DNA of 49,497 bases from JBEBXQ01 sp040391535 (GTDB lineage: Bacteria; Bacteroidota; Bacteroidia; Cytophagales; Spirosomataceae): NCBI GenBank assembly GCA_040391535.1, contig JBEBXQ010000015.1:1-49497 (forward strand), read 5' to 3'. How positions within the stretch are numbered: position 1 is the stretch's first letter; each line of letters starts with the position of its first letter. Under the pieces are notes generated by a model. It ran no database searches. It saw nothing but the letters and a program-made list of their open reading frames with translations, and was not told where the DNA came from. A program made the position numbers and the translations under genes. Below are positions 22,784 to 32,282 of the stretch, one piece after another.

Positions 22784-23643
22784 ATTTCCCCTGAAAGCGG
22801 ACTGATGGTAAGAGGGAATAATTCTAACGCTTCTTTTAAATACTGCTCATTAAATAAAACAGTTTCTCCGGCCTCTTTAAAATACGCCAGCAGATTTTCC
22901 GTAGCAATATTGCCAACGAGTTCATTCTGTGCCATAGGGCAGCCGCCATATCCTGCAATACTACCGTCAAAACGTCTGCAGCCTGATTCATAGGCAGCCC
23001 TTATTCTTGATTTCCAGTCAGCAGGTGTAGCGTGAAAATGAGCACCGAATTCCAGTTGTGGAAAAGCAGAGGTCAGTGAACTGAACAAATAGGTAATATC
23101 TTCCGGGGCTGCAATACCAACGGTATCAGATAATGAAAAGATAGTGATGCCTTCTGAGTGTAATTTTTCTACCCATTCAGCGATGATATCCGGATGCCAT
23201 GCATCACCGTAGGGGTTCCCAAAGCCCATTGACAGGTATATTACTACTGTTTTCTGCGATTTTACGGCAATATTCATGATTTGCTTCACTACGGTCAGCG
23301 ACTCGGCCATGGTCCGGTGGGTATTCCGGATCTGAAAAGTTTCCGAAACAGAAAAAGGGTAACCCAGAAAATCAATTTCCGGAAATGCGGCGGCCAGTTC
23401 TGCCCCTTTTTCATTGGCCACAATAGAAAGCAGGCGGGTGGAGGTGGCCTTGAGATCAAGTAAGGAAATAAGCTCGGCTGTGTCTCTTACCTGTGGCATT
23501 ATCCTGGGCGAGACAAAGCTCCCGAAATCTAAAGTATCAAAACCAATCTTCAACAGTGTATTTAAATACCGGGCCTTGTTATTTACCGGAATATAGTGCT
23601 GTAATCCCTGCCAGGCGTCTCTCGGACATTCAATGATTTTCAT
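22780..23643 (-). CDS. Hydroxymethylglutaryl-CoA lyase-like protein
   Basis: This is a 287-residue TIM-barrel enzyme of the HMGL-like family, which cleaves HMG-CoA to acetoacetate and acetyl-CoA in leucine breakdown. Visible motifs are ECPRDAWQG near the N-terminus (the catalytic Arg-Asp pair), GYPFSVSETF, FGNPYGD, LSDTVGIAAPED, GAHFHAT (metal-binding HxH) and GGCPMA (active-site cysteine loop). Leucine-pathway neighbours are absent, so a related acyl-CoA lyase role is possible. Its stop codon overlaps that of rng by four bases. Confidence 0.85.
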   Translation of the reverse strand: MKIIECPRDAWQGLQHYIPVNNKARYLNTLLKIGFDTLDFGSFVSPRIMPQVRDTAELISLLDLKATSTRLLSIVANEKGAELAAAFPEIDFLGYPFSVSETFQIRNTHRTMAESLTVVKQIMNIAVKSQKTVVIYLSMGFGNPYGDAWHPDIIAEWVEKLHSEGITIFSLSDTVGIAAPEDITYLFSSLTSAFPQLEFGAHFHATPADWKSRIRAAYESGCRRFDGSIAGYGGCPMAQNELVGNIATENLLAYFKEAGETVLFNEQYLKEALELFPLTISPLSGEI

Positions 23644-23780
23644 GATAGCTTATCGGAAATAATAGTGAGATGTCGGACGAAAACTCATGAAAACTAAATT
23701 TTAATATGGGTATTGGGAATTTTTATAAGAAATTTAAAAAAAATAACCAGTTTTGACAAAGAAATGATTGCTTAACTTTC

Positions 23781-23808
23781 TTGGGGTGAAATAGTTTTCC
23801 TAAATTTG
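23781..23808 (+). promoter_or_regulatory. Promoter with a duplicated -7 box
   Basis: TTG (23781-23783), a 17-base spacer and TAAATTTG (23801-23808) match the Bacteroidota consensus. The 10-mer CCTAAATTTG occurs at 23799-23808 and again at 23813-23822, giving a second -7 box 14 bases downstream. The start codon is at 23836. Confidence 0.68.
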
Positions 23809-23835
23809 CAGTCCTAAATTTGAATTAATTATTGT

Positions 23836-24537
23836 ATGAGCAAGAAAAACCACGGTAGCGGAGGATTAGAAATCATCGAAAACCCTGAGGTACTCGCTGA
23901 CCGTATTGGTAGTGCAGAAAGTTTTTTCGTGAAAAACAAAAATCTGCTGACTATTGCGGGTGGAGCAATTGTAGTTATTTTGCTGGCATTCGCCGGATAC
24001 CGTTTTTATATGGACGGACAGGAGGAAACAGCGCAGACTGCCCTGTCAAATGCCGTATATGATTTTGAAGCTGATTCGTTACAGCGGGCATTAAAAGGAA
24101 GTGGCGGAAATGAAGGCCTTATGAATGTTGCAGACAACTATAGAGGTACAGACGCAGCTAATCTTGCCAATCTTTATGCAGGTATCGCATTTCTGAAAGA
24201 AGGGAATTTTGATGATGCCATCAGTAAACTGAAAGGTTTCAGCTCTTCTGATCTGCTGTTGTATGCACGTGCTCAGTCACTGATAGGCGATGCTTATATG
24301 GAAAAAGGGAATGCGGAAGAAGCAATTTCCTATTATAAAAAAGCGGCAGGCTATAAAGAAAACCAGTTTTTCACGCCAGGTTATCTGATTAAGCTGGGTA
24401 TAGCTCAGGAAAAAGCGAACCAGGCTAAGGACGCTATGTCGTCGTATAAACGGATTATTGATGAATTCCCTTTGGCAACAGAAGTAGCAAATGCTAAGAA
24501 GTTTCTGGGAGTTCTCGAAGGGCAGGTCGGTGAATGA
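23836..24537 (+). CDS. Membrane-anchored TPR protein (YfgM-like)
   Basis: This 233-residue protein has a cytoplasmic N-terminus, one membrane helix (about 37-57, LLTIAGGAIVVILLAFAGYRF) and a periplasmic TPR-like domain. NLYAGIAFLKEGNFDDAISKL, SLIGDAYMEKGNAEEAISYYKKAA and ATEVANAKKFLGVL show the repeat pattern. The layout resembles YfgM/TPR_21 proteins, which in E. coli attach to the Sec translocon and chaperones; that role is not shown here. It precedes ribH and ends in a terminator, so it is probably transcribed alone. Confidence 0.82.
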   Translation: MSKKNHGSGGLEIIENPEVLADRIGSAESFFVKNKNLLTIAGGAIVVILLAFAGYRFYMDGQEETAQTALSNAVYDFEADSLQRALKGSGGNEGLMNVADNYRGTDAANLANLYAGIAFLKEGNFDDAISKLKGFSSSDLLLYARAQSLIGDAYMEKGNAEEAISYYKKAAGYKENQFFTPGYLIKLGIAQEKANQAKDAMSSYKRIIDEFPLATEVANAKKFLGVLEGQVGE

Positions 24538-24558
24538 TACAGTTCTGTGCCCGGATCC

Positions 24559-24599
24559 AAAACAGGATAAAGCCGACCTCGGTTTTATCCTGTTTTTTT
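24559..24599 (+). terminator. Intrinsic terminator before ribH
   Basis: AACAGGATAAA pairs with TTTATCCTGTT, with an inner CCG/CGG pairing (24573-24575 with 24580-24582), followed by a run of seven U. It lies between the YfgM-like gene and ribH. Confidence 0.82.
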
Positions 24600-24629
24600 A
24601 TTTAATATGATTTTAAAATTTAAGCTGAA

Positions 24630-25130
24630 ATGGCATCCAAGAATAAGAATTTAAGTGTTTTCTCTACTGAGAATCTTCCGGATATCAGTACACGGGGTTT
24701 TGCAATTGTTGTGGCCGAATGGAATGAAGTGGTAACAGAAAAGCTGTTTGAAGGCGCATATGCAACACTGCTTCAATACGGAGCTGATGCCGCGAGAATA
24801 CTCCGCGCCAATGTGCCCGGAAGTTATGAGCTGACCCTGGCCTCCCAGTGGATGGCCGAACGGGATGATATTGATGCGGTCATTGCGATAGGAGCGGTTA
24901 TACAAGGCGAAACCAAGCACAATGATTACATTAATCACGCCGTTGCGCAGGGTTTGAATGAAGTATCCCTAAAGACCGGTAAACCTGTTATTTTTGGTGT
25001 GCTTACTCCCAATACGATGGAGCAGGCTATTGACCGGGCCGGAGGAAAACACGGTAATAAAGGAGATGAAGCGGCTATTACGGCCATTAAAATGTTAGGC
25101 TTAAAAAATCAGATTATTTCTAAAAACTAA
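24630..25130 (+). CDS. ribH: 6,7-dimethyl-8-ribityllumazine synthase
   Basis: RibH condenses 5-amino-6-ribitylamino-uracil with 3,4-dihydroxy-2-butanone 4-phosphate, the next-to-last step of riboflavin synthesis. The 166 residues carry VVAEWNEVV, the substrate segment VPGSYELTLASQWMA, AIGAVIQGETKHNDYI with the catalytic histidine, and FGVLTPNTMEQAIDRAGG. It stands alone, without other rib genes and without an FMN riboswitch in the short leader. lysC starts 12 bases downstream. Confidence 0.96.
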   Translation: MASKNKNLSVFSTENLPDISTRGFAIVVAEWNEVVTEKLFEGAYATLLQYGADAARILRANVPGSYELTLASQWMAERDDIDAVIAIGAVIQGETKHNDYINHAVAQGLNEVSLKTGKPVIFGVLTPNTMEQAIDRAGGKHGNKGDEAAITAIKMLGLKNQIISKN

Positions 25131-25142
25131 TACTTAAAACGA

Positions 25143-26483
25143 ATGCAAGTCTGGAAATTTGGAGGTACTTCGGTAGGGAAACCGGAGCGTATGAAAGCAA
25201 TCCGACAACTGATTACACAGGATAATACGCGTAAAATTATTGTGTTGTCTGCCTTATCCGGAACAACCAATGCACTGATTACGATAGGAGAAGCAGCGAA
25301 GGCCAGTCAGGATGAAGAGGTAAACAGACTGATTGATGCTTTGAATGAGCATTACAATACGTTTATTACTGAATTGTATAATACAGAAGACGGGTTAAAA
25401 GCCGGACAGGATATAGTGGACAGCGAGTTTAATCATATTCGTTCACTTACAGGGATCAGACCATTCTCGATTGTTCAGGAAAAGGAACTGGTGGCCCAGG
25501 GAGAGCTCATGAGTACTAAACTTTTTAATGCTTTCCTGCAGGAAGAGGGGGTGAATGCTGCATTGATTCCGGCTTTGGATTTTATGTACATCAAAGCAGA
25601 CGGTGAACCTGAGAATGAAATCATTGAAGAGAAAATAGTATCCATACTGAATTATCATCAGGATAAAGATATTATCGTTACACAAGGATTTATCTGTCGT
25701 AATCCGCGCGGCGAAGTGGACAACCTGAAAAGGGGAGGGTCTGATTATACTGCGTCATTGATCGGGGGTGCCGTGAAAGCTGATGAAATTCAGATATGGA
25801 CCGATATTGACGGGATGCACAATAATGATCCCCGGATTGTAAAAAGGACTTTTCCTGTACACCATTTGTCTTTTGAGGAAGCAGCAGAACTGGCTTATTT
25901 CGGAGCCAAAATATTACATCCCAGTACCATTACTCCGGCTAAACTCAGAAACGTACCTGTACGGTTGAAAAATACAATGCAGCCTGATGCCTTTGGTACA
26001 CTGATCGCTAATGAAACCGATCAGAAAGATATCAAGGCAATTGCAGCGAAGGATAATATTACGGCCATATATATCCATTCGACCCGTATGCTGAATGCTT
26101 ACGGATTTTTGAGAAGGGTGTTTGAAGTATTTGAAAAATACAAAACACCGGTAGATATGATCACCACTTCCGAAGTGTCGGTGTCAGTTACTATTGATAA
26201 CTCCACTTATCTGGATGAGATCATGGCTGAACTCAGAGAGTTTGCTGACCTTGAAGAAAATGATCAGGAGCAGAGCATTATCTGTGTCGTCGGGAATTTT
26301 AGTGCAGATAAGGAAGGTATAGCGCTTAAAGTACTTGAAGCGATGAGAAATATACCCATCCGGATGATTTCTTACGGAGCATCTGAGCATAACCTTTCCA
26401 TTCTGGTACATTCCGCAAATAAGGTGGAAGCGTTGAATGTGCTGAATGAAAGCCTGTTTTTTCAGGAGGAAGCCTTAAAATAG
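25143..26483 (+). CDS. lysC: Aspartate kinase, monofunctional
   Basis: Aspartate kinase makes aspartyl phosphate, the first step to lysine, threonine and methionine. The 446 residues have the amino-acid-kinase domain (about 1-290, opening KFGGTSVGKPERM, with GFICRNPRGEVDNLKRGGSDYTASL and WTDIDGMHNNDPR). A tandem ACT regulatory region follows (about 300-446, VDMITTSEVSVSVTI). There is no fused homoserine dehydrogenase. It lies 12 bases after ribH and 62 bases before serS, probably one transcript. Confidence 0.95.
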   Translation: MQVWKFGGTSVGKPERMKAIRQLITQDNTRKIIVLSALSGTTNALITIGEAAKASQDEEVNRLIDALNEHYNTFITELYNTEDGLKAGQDIVDSEFNHIRSLTGIRPFSIVQEKELVAQGELMSTKLFNAFLQEEGVNAALIPALDFMYIKADGEPENEIIEEKIVSILNYHQDKDIIVTQGFICRNPRGEVDNLKRGGSDYTASLIGGAVKADEIQIWTDIDGMHNNDPRIVKRTFPVHHLSFEEAAELAYFGAKILHPSTITPAKLRNVPVRLKNTMQPDAFGTLIANETDQKDIKAIAAKDNITAIYIHSTRMLNAYGFLRRVFEVFEKYKTPVDMITTSEVSVSVTIDNSTYLDEIMAELREFADLEENDQEQSIICVVGNFSADKEGIALKVLEAMRNIPIRMISYGASEHNLSILVHSANKVEALNVLNESLFFQEEALK

Positions 26484-26545
26484 ATTTTTATCTTTAGCGG
26501 ATGAGGTTATCTGCAACAGGTAAATTAAAGTAAAATAACTTCGAT

Positions 26546-27820
26546 ATGTTACAAATTGCTTATATCCGGGAAAACAGAGATCAGACCATAACCGGATTGA
26601 AAAAGAAGTATTTTCAGGATGCAGAGCAGGCTGTAGATCTTGTCATTGAGCTTGATAAGCAGCGCAGGGAGATTCAGCAGGAACTGGATGGTGTGCTGTC
26701 AATGTCCAATGCGAAAGCCAGGGAAATAGGGGCTTTGATGAAGGAAGGGAAAAAGGATGAGGCGGAAGCGGCCAAAAAAGAGACAGCCTCACTGAAAGAA
26801 CATTCCAGAAGTTTAGAGGAGCAGTTAAAAAATGTTGGGATACAGCTTCAGGAAGAACTGGTGAAACTACCCAACCTTCCGCACCCGAGTGTACCGGAAG
26901 GAAGAACAGCGGACGACAATGTGGTCACGATGGAGGAAGGTATGAAACCTCAGCTGCATGAAGGCGCATTGCCTCATTGGGACCTGATCAGGAATCTGGA
27001 TATTATTGATTTTGAATTAGGTAACAAAATCAGCGGAGCCGGTTTTCCGGTCTATAAAGGAAAAGGTGCCCGTCTGCAACGGGCTATGATTTCCTTCTTT
27101 CTGGATCAGGCAGCAGAAGCAGGTTATTATGAAATCCAGCCACCTATTGTGATCAATGCTGATTCGGCTTATGGTACCGGACAGTTACCGGATAAAGAAG
27201 GGCAGATGTACCATATCGGTGAAGATGAATTGTATCTGATTCCGACAGCCGAAGTGCCTGTCACCAACTTATACCGGGATATGATCTTGTCTGAAAGCGA
27301 TCTTCCTGTAAAAAATGTAGCGTATACTCCCTGTTTCAGACGGGAGGCCGGAAGCTGGGGTGCTCATGTAAGAGGATTGAATCGTCTGCATCAGTTTGAT
27401 AAAGTTGAAATTGTACAGATCCGTAAGCCTGAAGAATCGTATGCTGCCTTGAACGGGATGGTTGACCATGTCAAGGGGTTGTTGCGTAAACTGGAATTGC
27501 CGTTCCGTATTCTGCATCTGTGTGGTGGGGATATCAGCTTTACTTCTGCGCTTACTTTTGATTTTGAAGTCTGGTCAGCTGCACAGCAGCGCTGGCTGGA
27601 ATGCAGTTCGGTTTCCAATTTTGAAACTTTTCAGACAAACCGGTTGAAATTGCGCTATAAAGTGGATAATAAAACACAACTGTTGCATACGCTGAACGGC
27701 TCGGCTCTTGCGCTGCCCCGGATTCTTGCGGCTATTCTTGAGAACAACCAACAGGAGGATGGCAGTATCAGGGTACCGGCAGTGTTAGTGCCCTATTGCG
27801 GTTTTGATACGATTGGATAA
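26546..27820 (+). CDS. serS: Serine-tRNA ligase
   Basis: SerS charges tRNA-Ser. The 424 residues start with the antiparallel coiled-coil arm (about 25-105) that grips the long variable arm of tRNA-Ser. The class II core follows, with GTGQLPDKEGQMYHI, LIPTAEVPVTNLY, motif 2 FRREAGSWGAHVRGL and motif 3 NGSALALPRILAAILENNQ. Length and order are normal. A strong terminator follows. No T-box or other leader element is visible. Confidence 0.97.
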   Translation: MLQIAYIRENRDQTITGLKKKYFQDAEQAVDLVIELDKQRREIQQELDGVLSMSNAKAREIGALMKEGKKDEAEAAKKETASLKEHSRSLEEQLKNVGIQLQEELVKLPNLPHPSVPEGRTADDNVVTMEEGMKPQLHEGALPHWDLIRNLDIIDFELGNKISGAGFPVYKGKGARLQRAMISFFLDQAAEAGYYEIQPPIVINADSAYGTGQLPDKEGQMYHIGEDELYLIPTAEVPVTNLYRDMILSESDLPVKNVAYTPCFRREAGSWGAHVRGLNRLHQFDKVEIVQIRKPEESYAALNGMVDHVKGLLRKLELPFRILHLCGGDISFTSALTFDFEVWSAAQQRWLECSSVSNFETFQTNRLKLRYKVDNKTQLLHTLNGSALALPRILAAILENNQQEDGSIRVPAVLVPYCGFDTIG

Positions 27821-27827
27821 AGAATAA

Positions 27828-27863
27828 AAACGGACGGGGAGTTTTCAATCTCTCCGTCCGTTT
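27828..27863. terminator. Intrinsic terminator between serS and rocD
   Basis: AAACGGACGGGGAG (27828-27841) pairs with CTCTCCGTCCGTTT (27850-27863) over 14 positions with one G-U pair and an 8-base loop. It separates the convergent serS and rocD genes and is nearly symmetrical, so it probably serves both. Confidence 0.82.
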
Positions 27864-27886
27864 GAAACAGATGGTAGCAGAGGGAA

Positions 27887-29134
27887 TTATGGCATTTCCA
27901 AAAATACAGATTCAATTATATCGCAGGCTTCATTCATCTGGGATGCTGTAATAATCAAAGGTGGGGCAAAGCGGATTTTATTCCCGTGTGTAGGTTTGCA
28001 GAGCAATCCTCTGTGCATCATTTCATGACAAAGATGGTACGCCTTTTCTCCTTCTTCCGGGTCGTGAAGCTCAATTGCATTCAGTAAACCTTTTCCACGA
28101 ACTTCATTGATAAGTCCGCAACGTTGCTGAAGGACCATCATGCGTTGTCTGAAAAGCTCTCCCATCAACCGGGCATTATCAGCCAGATGTTCTTCTTCGA
28201 TGACCTGCAGGGAGGCTATGGCCACGCGGGCCGCAAGCGGATTCCCCCCAAAGGTTGAACCGTGTTCACCGGGCAGAATGGTCAGCATAATTTCGTCACT
28301 GGCTAAAACCGCCGACACAGGCATGGTTCCGCCGGATAATGCTTTTCCCAATACCAGAATATCCGGTTTTACTCCTTCCCAGTCACACGCCAGACGTTTA
28401 CCCGTACGGGCCAGCCCGGTCTGTACTTCATCTGCCACAAATAGCACATTGTATTTCGTGCATAGCGCCCTGACTCCCTTCAGATAGCCTTCCGAAGGTA
28501 CAATGACACCCGCCTCTCCCTGTATTGGCTCAACCATAAAGCTGGCTATTTCAGGGTCGTTCTTTAATTTATGTTCCAGTGCGTTAAGGTCATTGTAGGG
28601 TATGATTTCAAATCCGGGAAGCAACGGGCCGTATTCATGGTAACTGGCCGGGTCCGTCGATGCGGAGACAGCCGCCAGTGTTCTCCCCCAGAAATTGCCA
28701 TGAGCAAAGAGTGTTTTAGCGCGGTCAGGGGCAATTTTTTTAATTTTATAAGCCCATTTTCTGGATAGTTTAAGTGAAGTCTCTCCGGCTTCAACACCCG
28801 AATTCATCATTAATACTTTGTCATATCCGAAGTATTCGCTCATGAATCTTTCACATTCTCCAAGCTGGTCGTTGTAAAAAGCCCGGGAGGTAAGGGTGAG
28901 CCTTTGTGCCTGTTCTGTCAGCACTTTAATAATACGCGGATGGCAATGCCCCTGGTTGACTGCGCTATATGCCGAAAGAAAGTCAAAATACTGTCTGCCG
29001 TCTGTATCCCACAGATGAACGCCCAGTCCTTTTGACAATACAACCGGCATCGGGCTGTAATTATGTGCACCATACCGGTCTTCCAGGCGAATCGCTTCAG
29101 CAGCTGAATCAGAAAATGAATTTGTGTTGATCAT
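27887..29134 (-). CDS. rocD: Ornithine aminotransferase
   Basis: This is a class III PLP aminotransferase, converting ornithine to glutamate semialdehyde in arginine/proline metabolism. The 415 residues carry YGAHNYSPMPVVLSKG and FLSAYSAVNQGHCHP, both typical of OAT. NSGVEAGETSLKLSRKWAY, D235 in ADEVQTG and the PLP lysine K264 in LVLGKALSGG follow. It lies 41 bases after the GH3 fusion gene on the same strand and is probably co-transcribed with it, though no functional link is evident. Confidence 0.93.
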   Translation of the reverse strand: MINTNSFSDSAAEAIRLEDRYGAHNYSPMPVVLSKGLGVHLWDTDGRQYFDFLSAYSAVNQGHCHPRIIKVLTEQAQRLTLTSRAFYNDQLGECERFMSEYFGYDKVLMMNSGVEAGETSLKLSRKWAYKIKKIAPDRAKTLFAHGNFWGRTLAAVSASTDPASYHEYGPLLPGFEIIPYNDLNALEHKLKNDPEIASFMVEPIQGEAGVIVPSEGYLKGVRALCTKYNVLFVADEVQTGLARTGKRLACDWEGVKPDILVLGKALSGGTMPVSAVLASDEIMLTILPGEHGSTFGGNPLAARVAIASLQVIEEEHLADNARLMGELFRQRMMVLQQRCGLINEVRGKGLLNAIELHDPEEGEKAYHLCHEMMHRGLLCKPTHGNKIRFAPPLIITASQMNEACDIIESVFLEMP

Positions 29135-29175
29135 ATTATGAGCATAATATTTATCAGCCGGTACGTTCTGTTACA

Positions 29176-32100
29176 TCAGATCGTTTCCTCAATTGCCTGA
29201 TAAATGATATCGTGAATTTTCCTTCGCGTCCGGTGGCTGTTGAGCCTGTTATTTCCGGCATCCGGGTACACCCGGTTGGAAAGAAATATGAAAACAAGAT
29301 CCTGTTTCGGATCGACCCATACAACGTTACCCGTAAAACCGGTATGTCCGAAAGAGGCCAGCGAAGCACTCGGCGAAACAACGTTGCTTTGTATATCCTG
29401 CCGGGCCTTCACCCATCCCAAAGCCCTGCTTCCACTGGAAGAGGCGAGTTTGGTAAACTCTTCAATGGTTGATTTTTTAAAATAGGTCTTACCGGCATAC
29501 TGGCCGTTCCACAATTGCATTTGCAGTAATATGGCCAGGCTTCTGGCATTTCCGAAAAGTCCGGCGTGTCCGGCGACACCTCCCATCATAGCAGCCATAG
29601 GATCATGGACGGTACCTCTGATCAGTTGTCCTCTGTAAGTATGATCATTTTCAGTAGGTGCGATTCGCTCGGCCGCCATATGGGTTAAGGGATTGTATGT
29701 CAGCGCAGGCAGATGTAACGGCTGATACAGCTGATCACTGATAAACACGTTCAATGGCTGATTGCTGACCCTTTCCACGACTTTCTGCAATGTCAGAAAC
29801 CCAAGATCACTGTACAGAAACCCGTATTGTCCGGCCCGGTTAGGTTTGCCTTTCATCGGGGATTCAATAATCCATTTCCAGACAGAGTCGGGCATGGCAT
29901 TACTGGCAAATAATCTGGGCGCAACCTGAATGGCATGAAGACTGTCAGCAACGGCACTGTAATATTCCTGCATCAGTCCGCCACCGGCGGTCATGGTATT
30001 TCTCCATAATTTGGGATAATAGGCCTGCATACCACTGCGATGCACCAGCAATTCTCTGATTGTAATGTGTTGTTTATTGGTGTTTTTTAATTCAGGCAAA
30101 TACGCACTGGCTTTTTCATCCAGGCTGATCAGGCCTTTCTCGTATAATAGCATTACCCCCTGCAAAGTTGAAGACACCTTTGAAACGGATGCCAGATCGT
30201 ACAGCGTCTCACTCGAAACCCTGTCGGCGTCCTGATAAGTCAACGTCCCGAAATTCCTTTCGTAAATGATTTTACCTTTTCGTGCTACCAGTACCTGGCA
30301 ACCCGGAAATACATGCTGACTGATAGCATCCTGTACCACATCCGATATTCTTTCCAGTGAGCCTGTACGCATACCAACACTTTCAGGTGTGCCGAAGCTG
30401 ATTTTTCCCATAGCCACCGTTTCAATACCAAAGCCCGCATCAATACCAGGAGCAGAAACCGGAATCCGTCCTTTGGAATTCAGAGCGCCCATGATGATCT
30501 GTGAAGAAACCTGCTGTATGAAAGCGTTATCATCATTCGCACAGATAACAGCATCAGTCGCCGGCAGGACCCGAAGGCTGTAAGGAGTTCCGAAAACACA
30601 CAGAACAGTGTTTTTGCCACTTGCTTTTAACTGGTTGATAAAGTCAATTACCGGCGCTTTGATTCCGTAGTTACGGCTGGCTCTGGAATTTATATTGTGT
30701 ACGGCAACGATAACGGTACTGTAAGGCTTTAAATATTCCATCATGTTACTGACATCGCCCGGATTAATATCTGATACCGCAAACACATGGTGTGTCATCG
30801 GACTGTAATAGCTGGTCAGCATTCTCTGGAACGGACTTTTGCTTCCGCCTCCGATGGTTACCGTGGTTACCCCGGCCAGGTCCTGATCCTGAAACGGTAG
30901 GAGGTTATTTTCATTCCTCACTACTGTAACAGCAGCTTCATTAAGGTCACGGATCAGATTTTGTGAAGAAGCCGGATTCAGATCTTCATACAGATTTTTC
31001 AATTCGACCGGCTGCCGTTCATGAAGCCCGGCCCAGTATTTGGCTTTCAGAATCCTTCTGACTTTTTCATTGATAACTTTCTCACTGATCGTCTTATTTT
31101 TCAGCGCGTTTTTAACCAGTGCGATGGTTTCAGGTATATCCTGTGCAAAAACCAGGATATCATTTCCGGCAACTAAAGCTTTAAGGTTAATTTCGGGTGC
31201 CTTTCCTGATTTCATCACCCCTTTCATATTCATGGCGTCTGTAAAAATAAGGCCGCGGAACCCCAGTTGTTCTCTGAGTAAACCCTTTACTACTTTAGGA
31301 GAGAGCGATCCGGGAATATCAGGAGTATTATCAATAACAGGAATATGCAAATGCCCGCTCATTACCCCCATAATACTGTCTGCGATCAGTTGTTTGTAAG
31401 GATAAAGGTCTGTGTCAAATAAAGTTTCGTAGGTGTGTGTCAGTACAGGTAATTCATAATGTGAATCTGTGCCGGTGTCGCCATGGCCCGGAAAGTGTTT
31501 TGCTGCAGCAAGGATATGCTGGTGTTGCATTCCTTTCATATAAGCAACCGATTTGGCGGCTACATTTATTTTATCCTCTCCAAATGACCGGATCCCGATG
31601 ACCGGATTGTCGGGATTACTGTTGATATCTGCTACCGGAGCAAAATTGATTTGTATCCCCAGTCTTTTACAATGCTTACCGATTTCGGCGCCCATTTTAT
31701 AGATCAGATCATTATCCTGAACTGCGCCCAGTATCATTTGTTTAGGGAAAGAGACGGTGCTGTCGAGGCGCATTCCAAGACCCCATTCCCCATCAATACC
31801 GATAAACAGGGGTACGGCAGACGCCTGCTGGAAGCGGTTGGTAAGAACCGCCTGCCGGTAAGGACTCCCCTGGAAGAAAATAACCCCTCCTATATGGTGC
31901 TGGGTAACCAGATTACTGATCTGGCTGTTATGACGTTCGTCACGGTTTGAATAAGCCGCAACCATGAAAAACTGCCCTATTTTCTGGTCAAGGCTCATGG
32001 TTTTGAAGGTACTGTCTACCCATTTTGATTCGGGCAATACTTCAATTTCAGTACGGGATTTCGGTTTAGCGGCTTTGGGCTGGCTTTTTGCCGGCTTTTC

Positions 32101-32259
32101 GGTAACAGCGGGTTCTGCAACCGGTTTAAGAGGAGAAGAAAGGTCAGCATCCTTCACGGCAAGTGATACCATGGTACTGATTGCCAGAACGGCAATACCT
32201 ACCAGTATAACCCTGAATTTATGAAGGGACATCAAAATACCTTTCTTCTCAGATTTCAT
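29176..32259 (-). CDS. Two-domain enzyme: GH3 beta-N-acetylglucosaminidase and serine hydrolase
   Basis: This 1027-residue protein has an N-terminal hydrophobic anchor or signal (about 12-35), a Pro/Lys-rich linker, and a glycoside hydrolase family 3 domain (about 75-410). Motif KHFPGHGDTGTDSH is at 254-267 and the nucleophile is probably D341 in TDAMNM. A GH3 C-terminal domain (about 430-610) and a class C beta-lactamase/transpeptidase-like domain (about 630-1020) follow. The latter shows SVSK at 691-694, a YSD motif and HTG. A NagZ-like domain plus a penicillin-binding-type domain points to peptidoglycan turnover in the periplasm. tpiA ends 23 bases upstream and rocD follows, all one strand. 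An internal ATG at 32232 is an alternative start. Confidence 0.88.
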   Translation of the reverse strand: MKSEKKGILMSLHKFRVILVGIAVLAISTMVSLAVKDADLSSPLKPVAEPAVTEKPAKSQPKAAKPKSRTEIEVLPESKWVDSTFKTMSLDQKIGQFFMVAAYSNRDERHNSQISNLVTQHHIGGVIFFQGSPYRQAVLTNRFQQASAVPLFIGIDGEWGLGMRLDSTVSFPKQMILGAVQDNDLIYKMGAEIGKHCKRLGIQINFAPVADINSNPDNPVIGIRSFGEDKINVAAKSVAYMKGMQHQHILAAAKHFPGHGDTGTDSHYELPVLTHTYETLFDTDLYPYKQLIADSIMGVMSGHLHIPVIDNTPDIPGSLSPKVVKGLLREQLGFRGLIFTDAMNMKGVMKSGKAPEINLKALVAGNDILVFAQDIPETIALVKNALKNKTISEKVINEKVRRILKAKYWAGLHERQPVELKNLYEDLNPASSQNLIRDLNEAAVTVVRNENNLLPFQDQDLAGVTTVTIGGGSKSPFQRMLTSYYSPMTHHVFAVSDINPGDVSNMMEYLKPYSTVIVAVHNINSRASRNYGIKAPVIDFINQLKASGKNTVLCVFGTPYSLRVLPATDAVICANDDNAFIQQVSSQIIMGALNSKGRIPVSAPGIDAGFGIETVAMGKISFGTPESVGMRTGSLERISDVVQDAISQHVFPGCQVLVARKGKIIYERNFGTLTYQDADRVSSETLYDLASVSKVSSTLQGVMLLYEKGLISLDEKASAYLPELKNTNKQHITIRELLVHRSGMQAYYPKLWRNTMTAGGGLMQEYYSAVADSLHAIQVAPRLFASNAMPDSVWKWIIESPMKGKPNRAGQYGFLYSDLGFLTLQKVVERVSNQPLNVFISDQLYQPLHLPALTYNPLTHMAAERIAPTENDHTYRGQLIRGTVHDPMAAMMGGVAGHAGLFGNARSLAILLQMQLWNGQYAGKTYFKKSTIEEFTKLASSSGSRALGWVKARQDIQSNVVSPSASLASFGHTGFTGNVVWVDPKQDLVFIFLSNRVYPDAGNNRLNSHRTRRKIHDIIYQAIEETI

Positions 32260-32282
32260 CTCACAGGTTGTTCAGAGGATTA

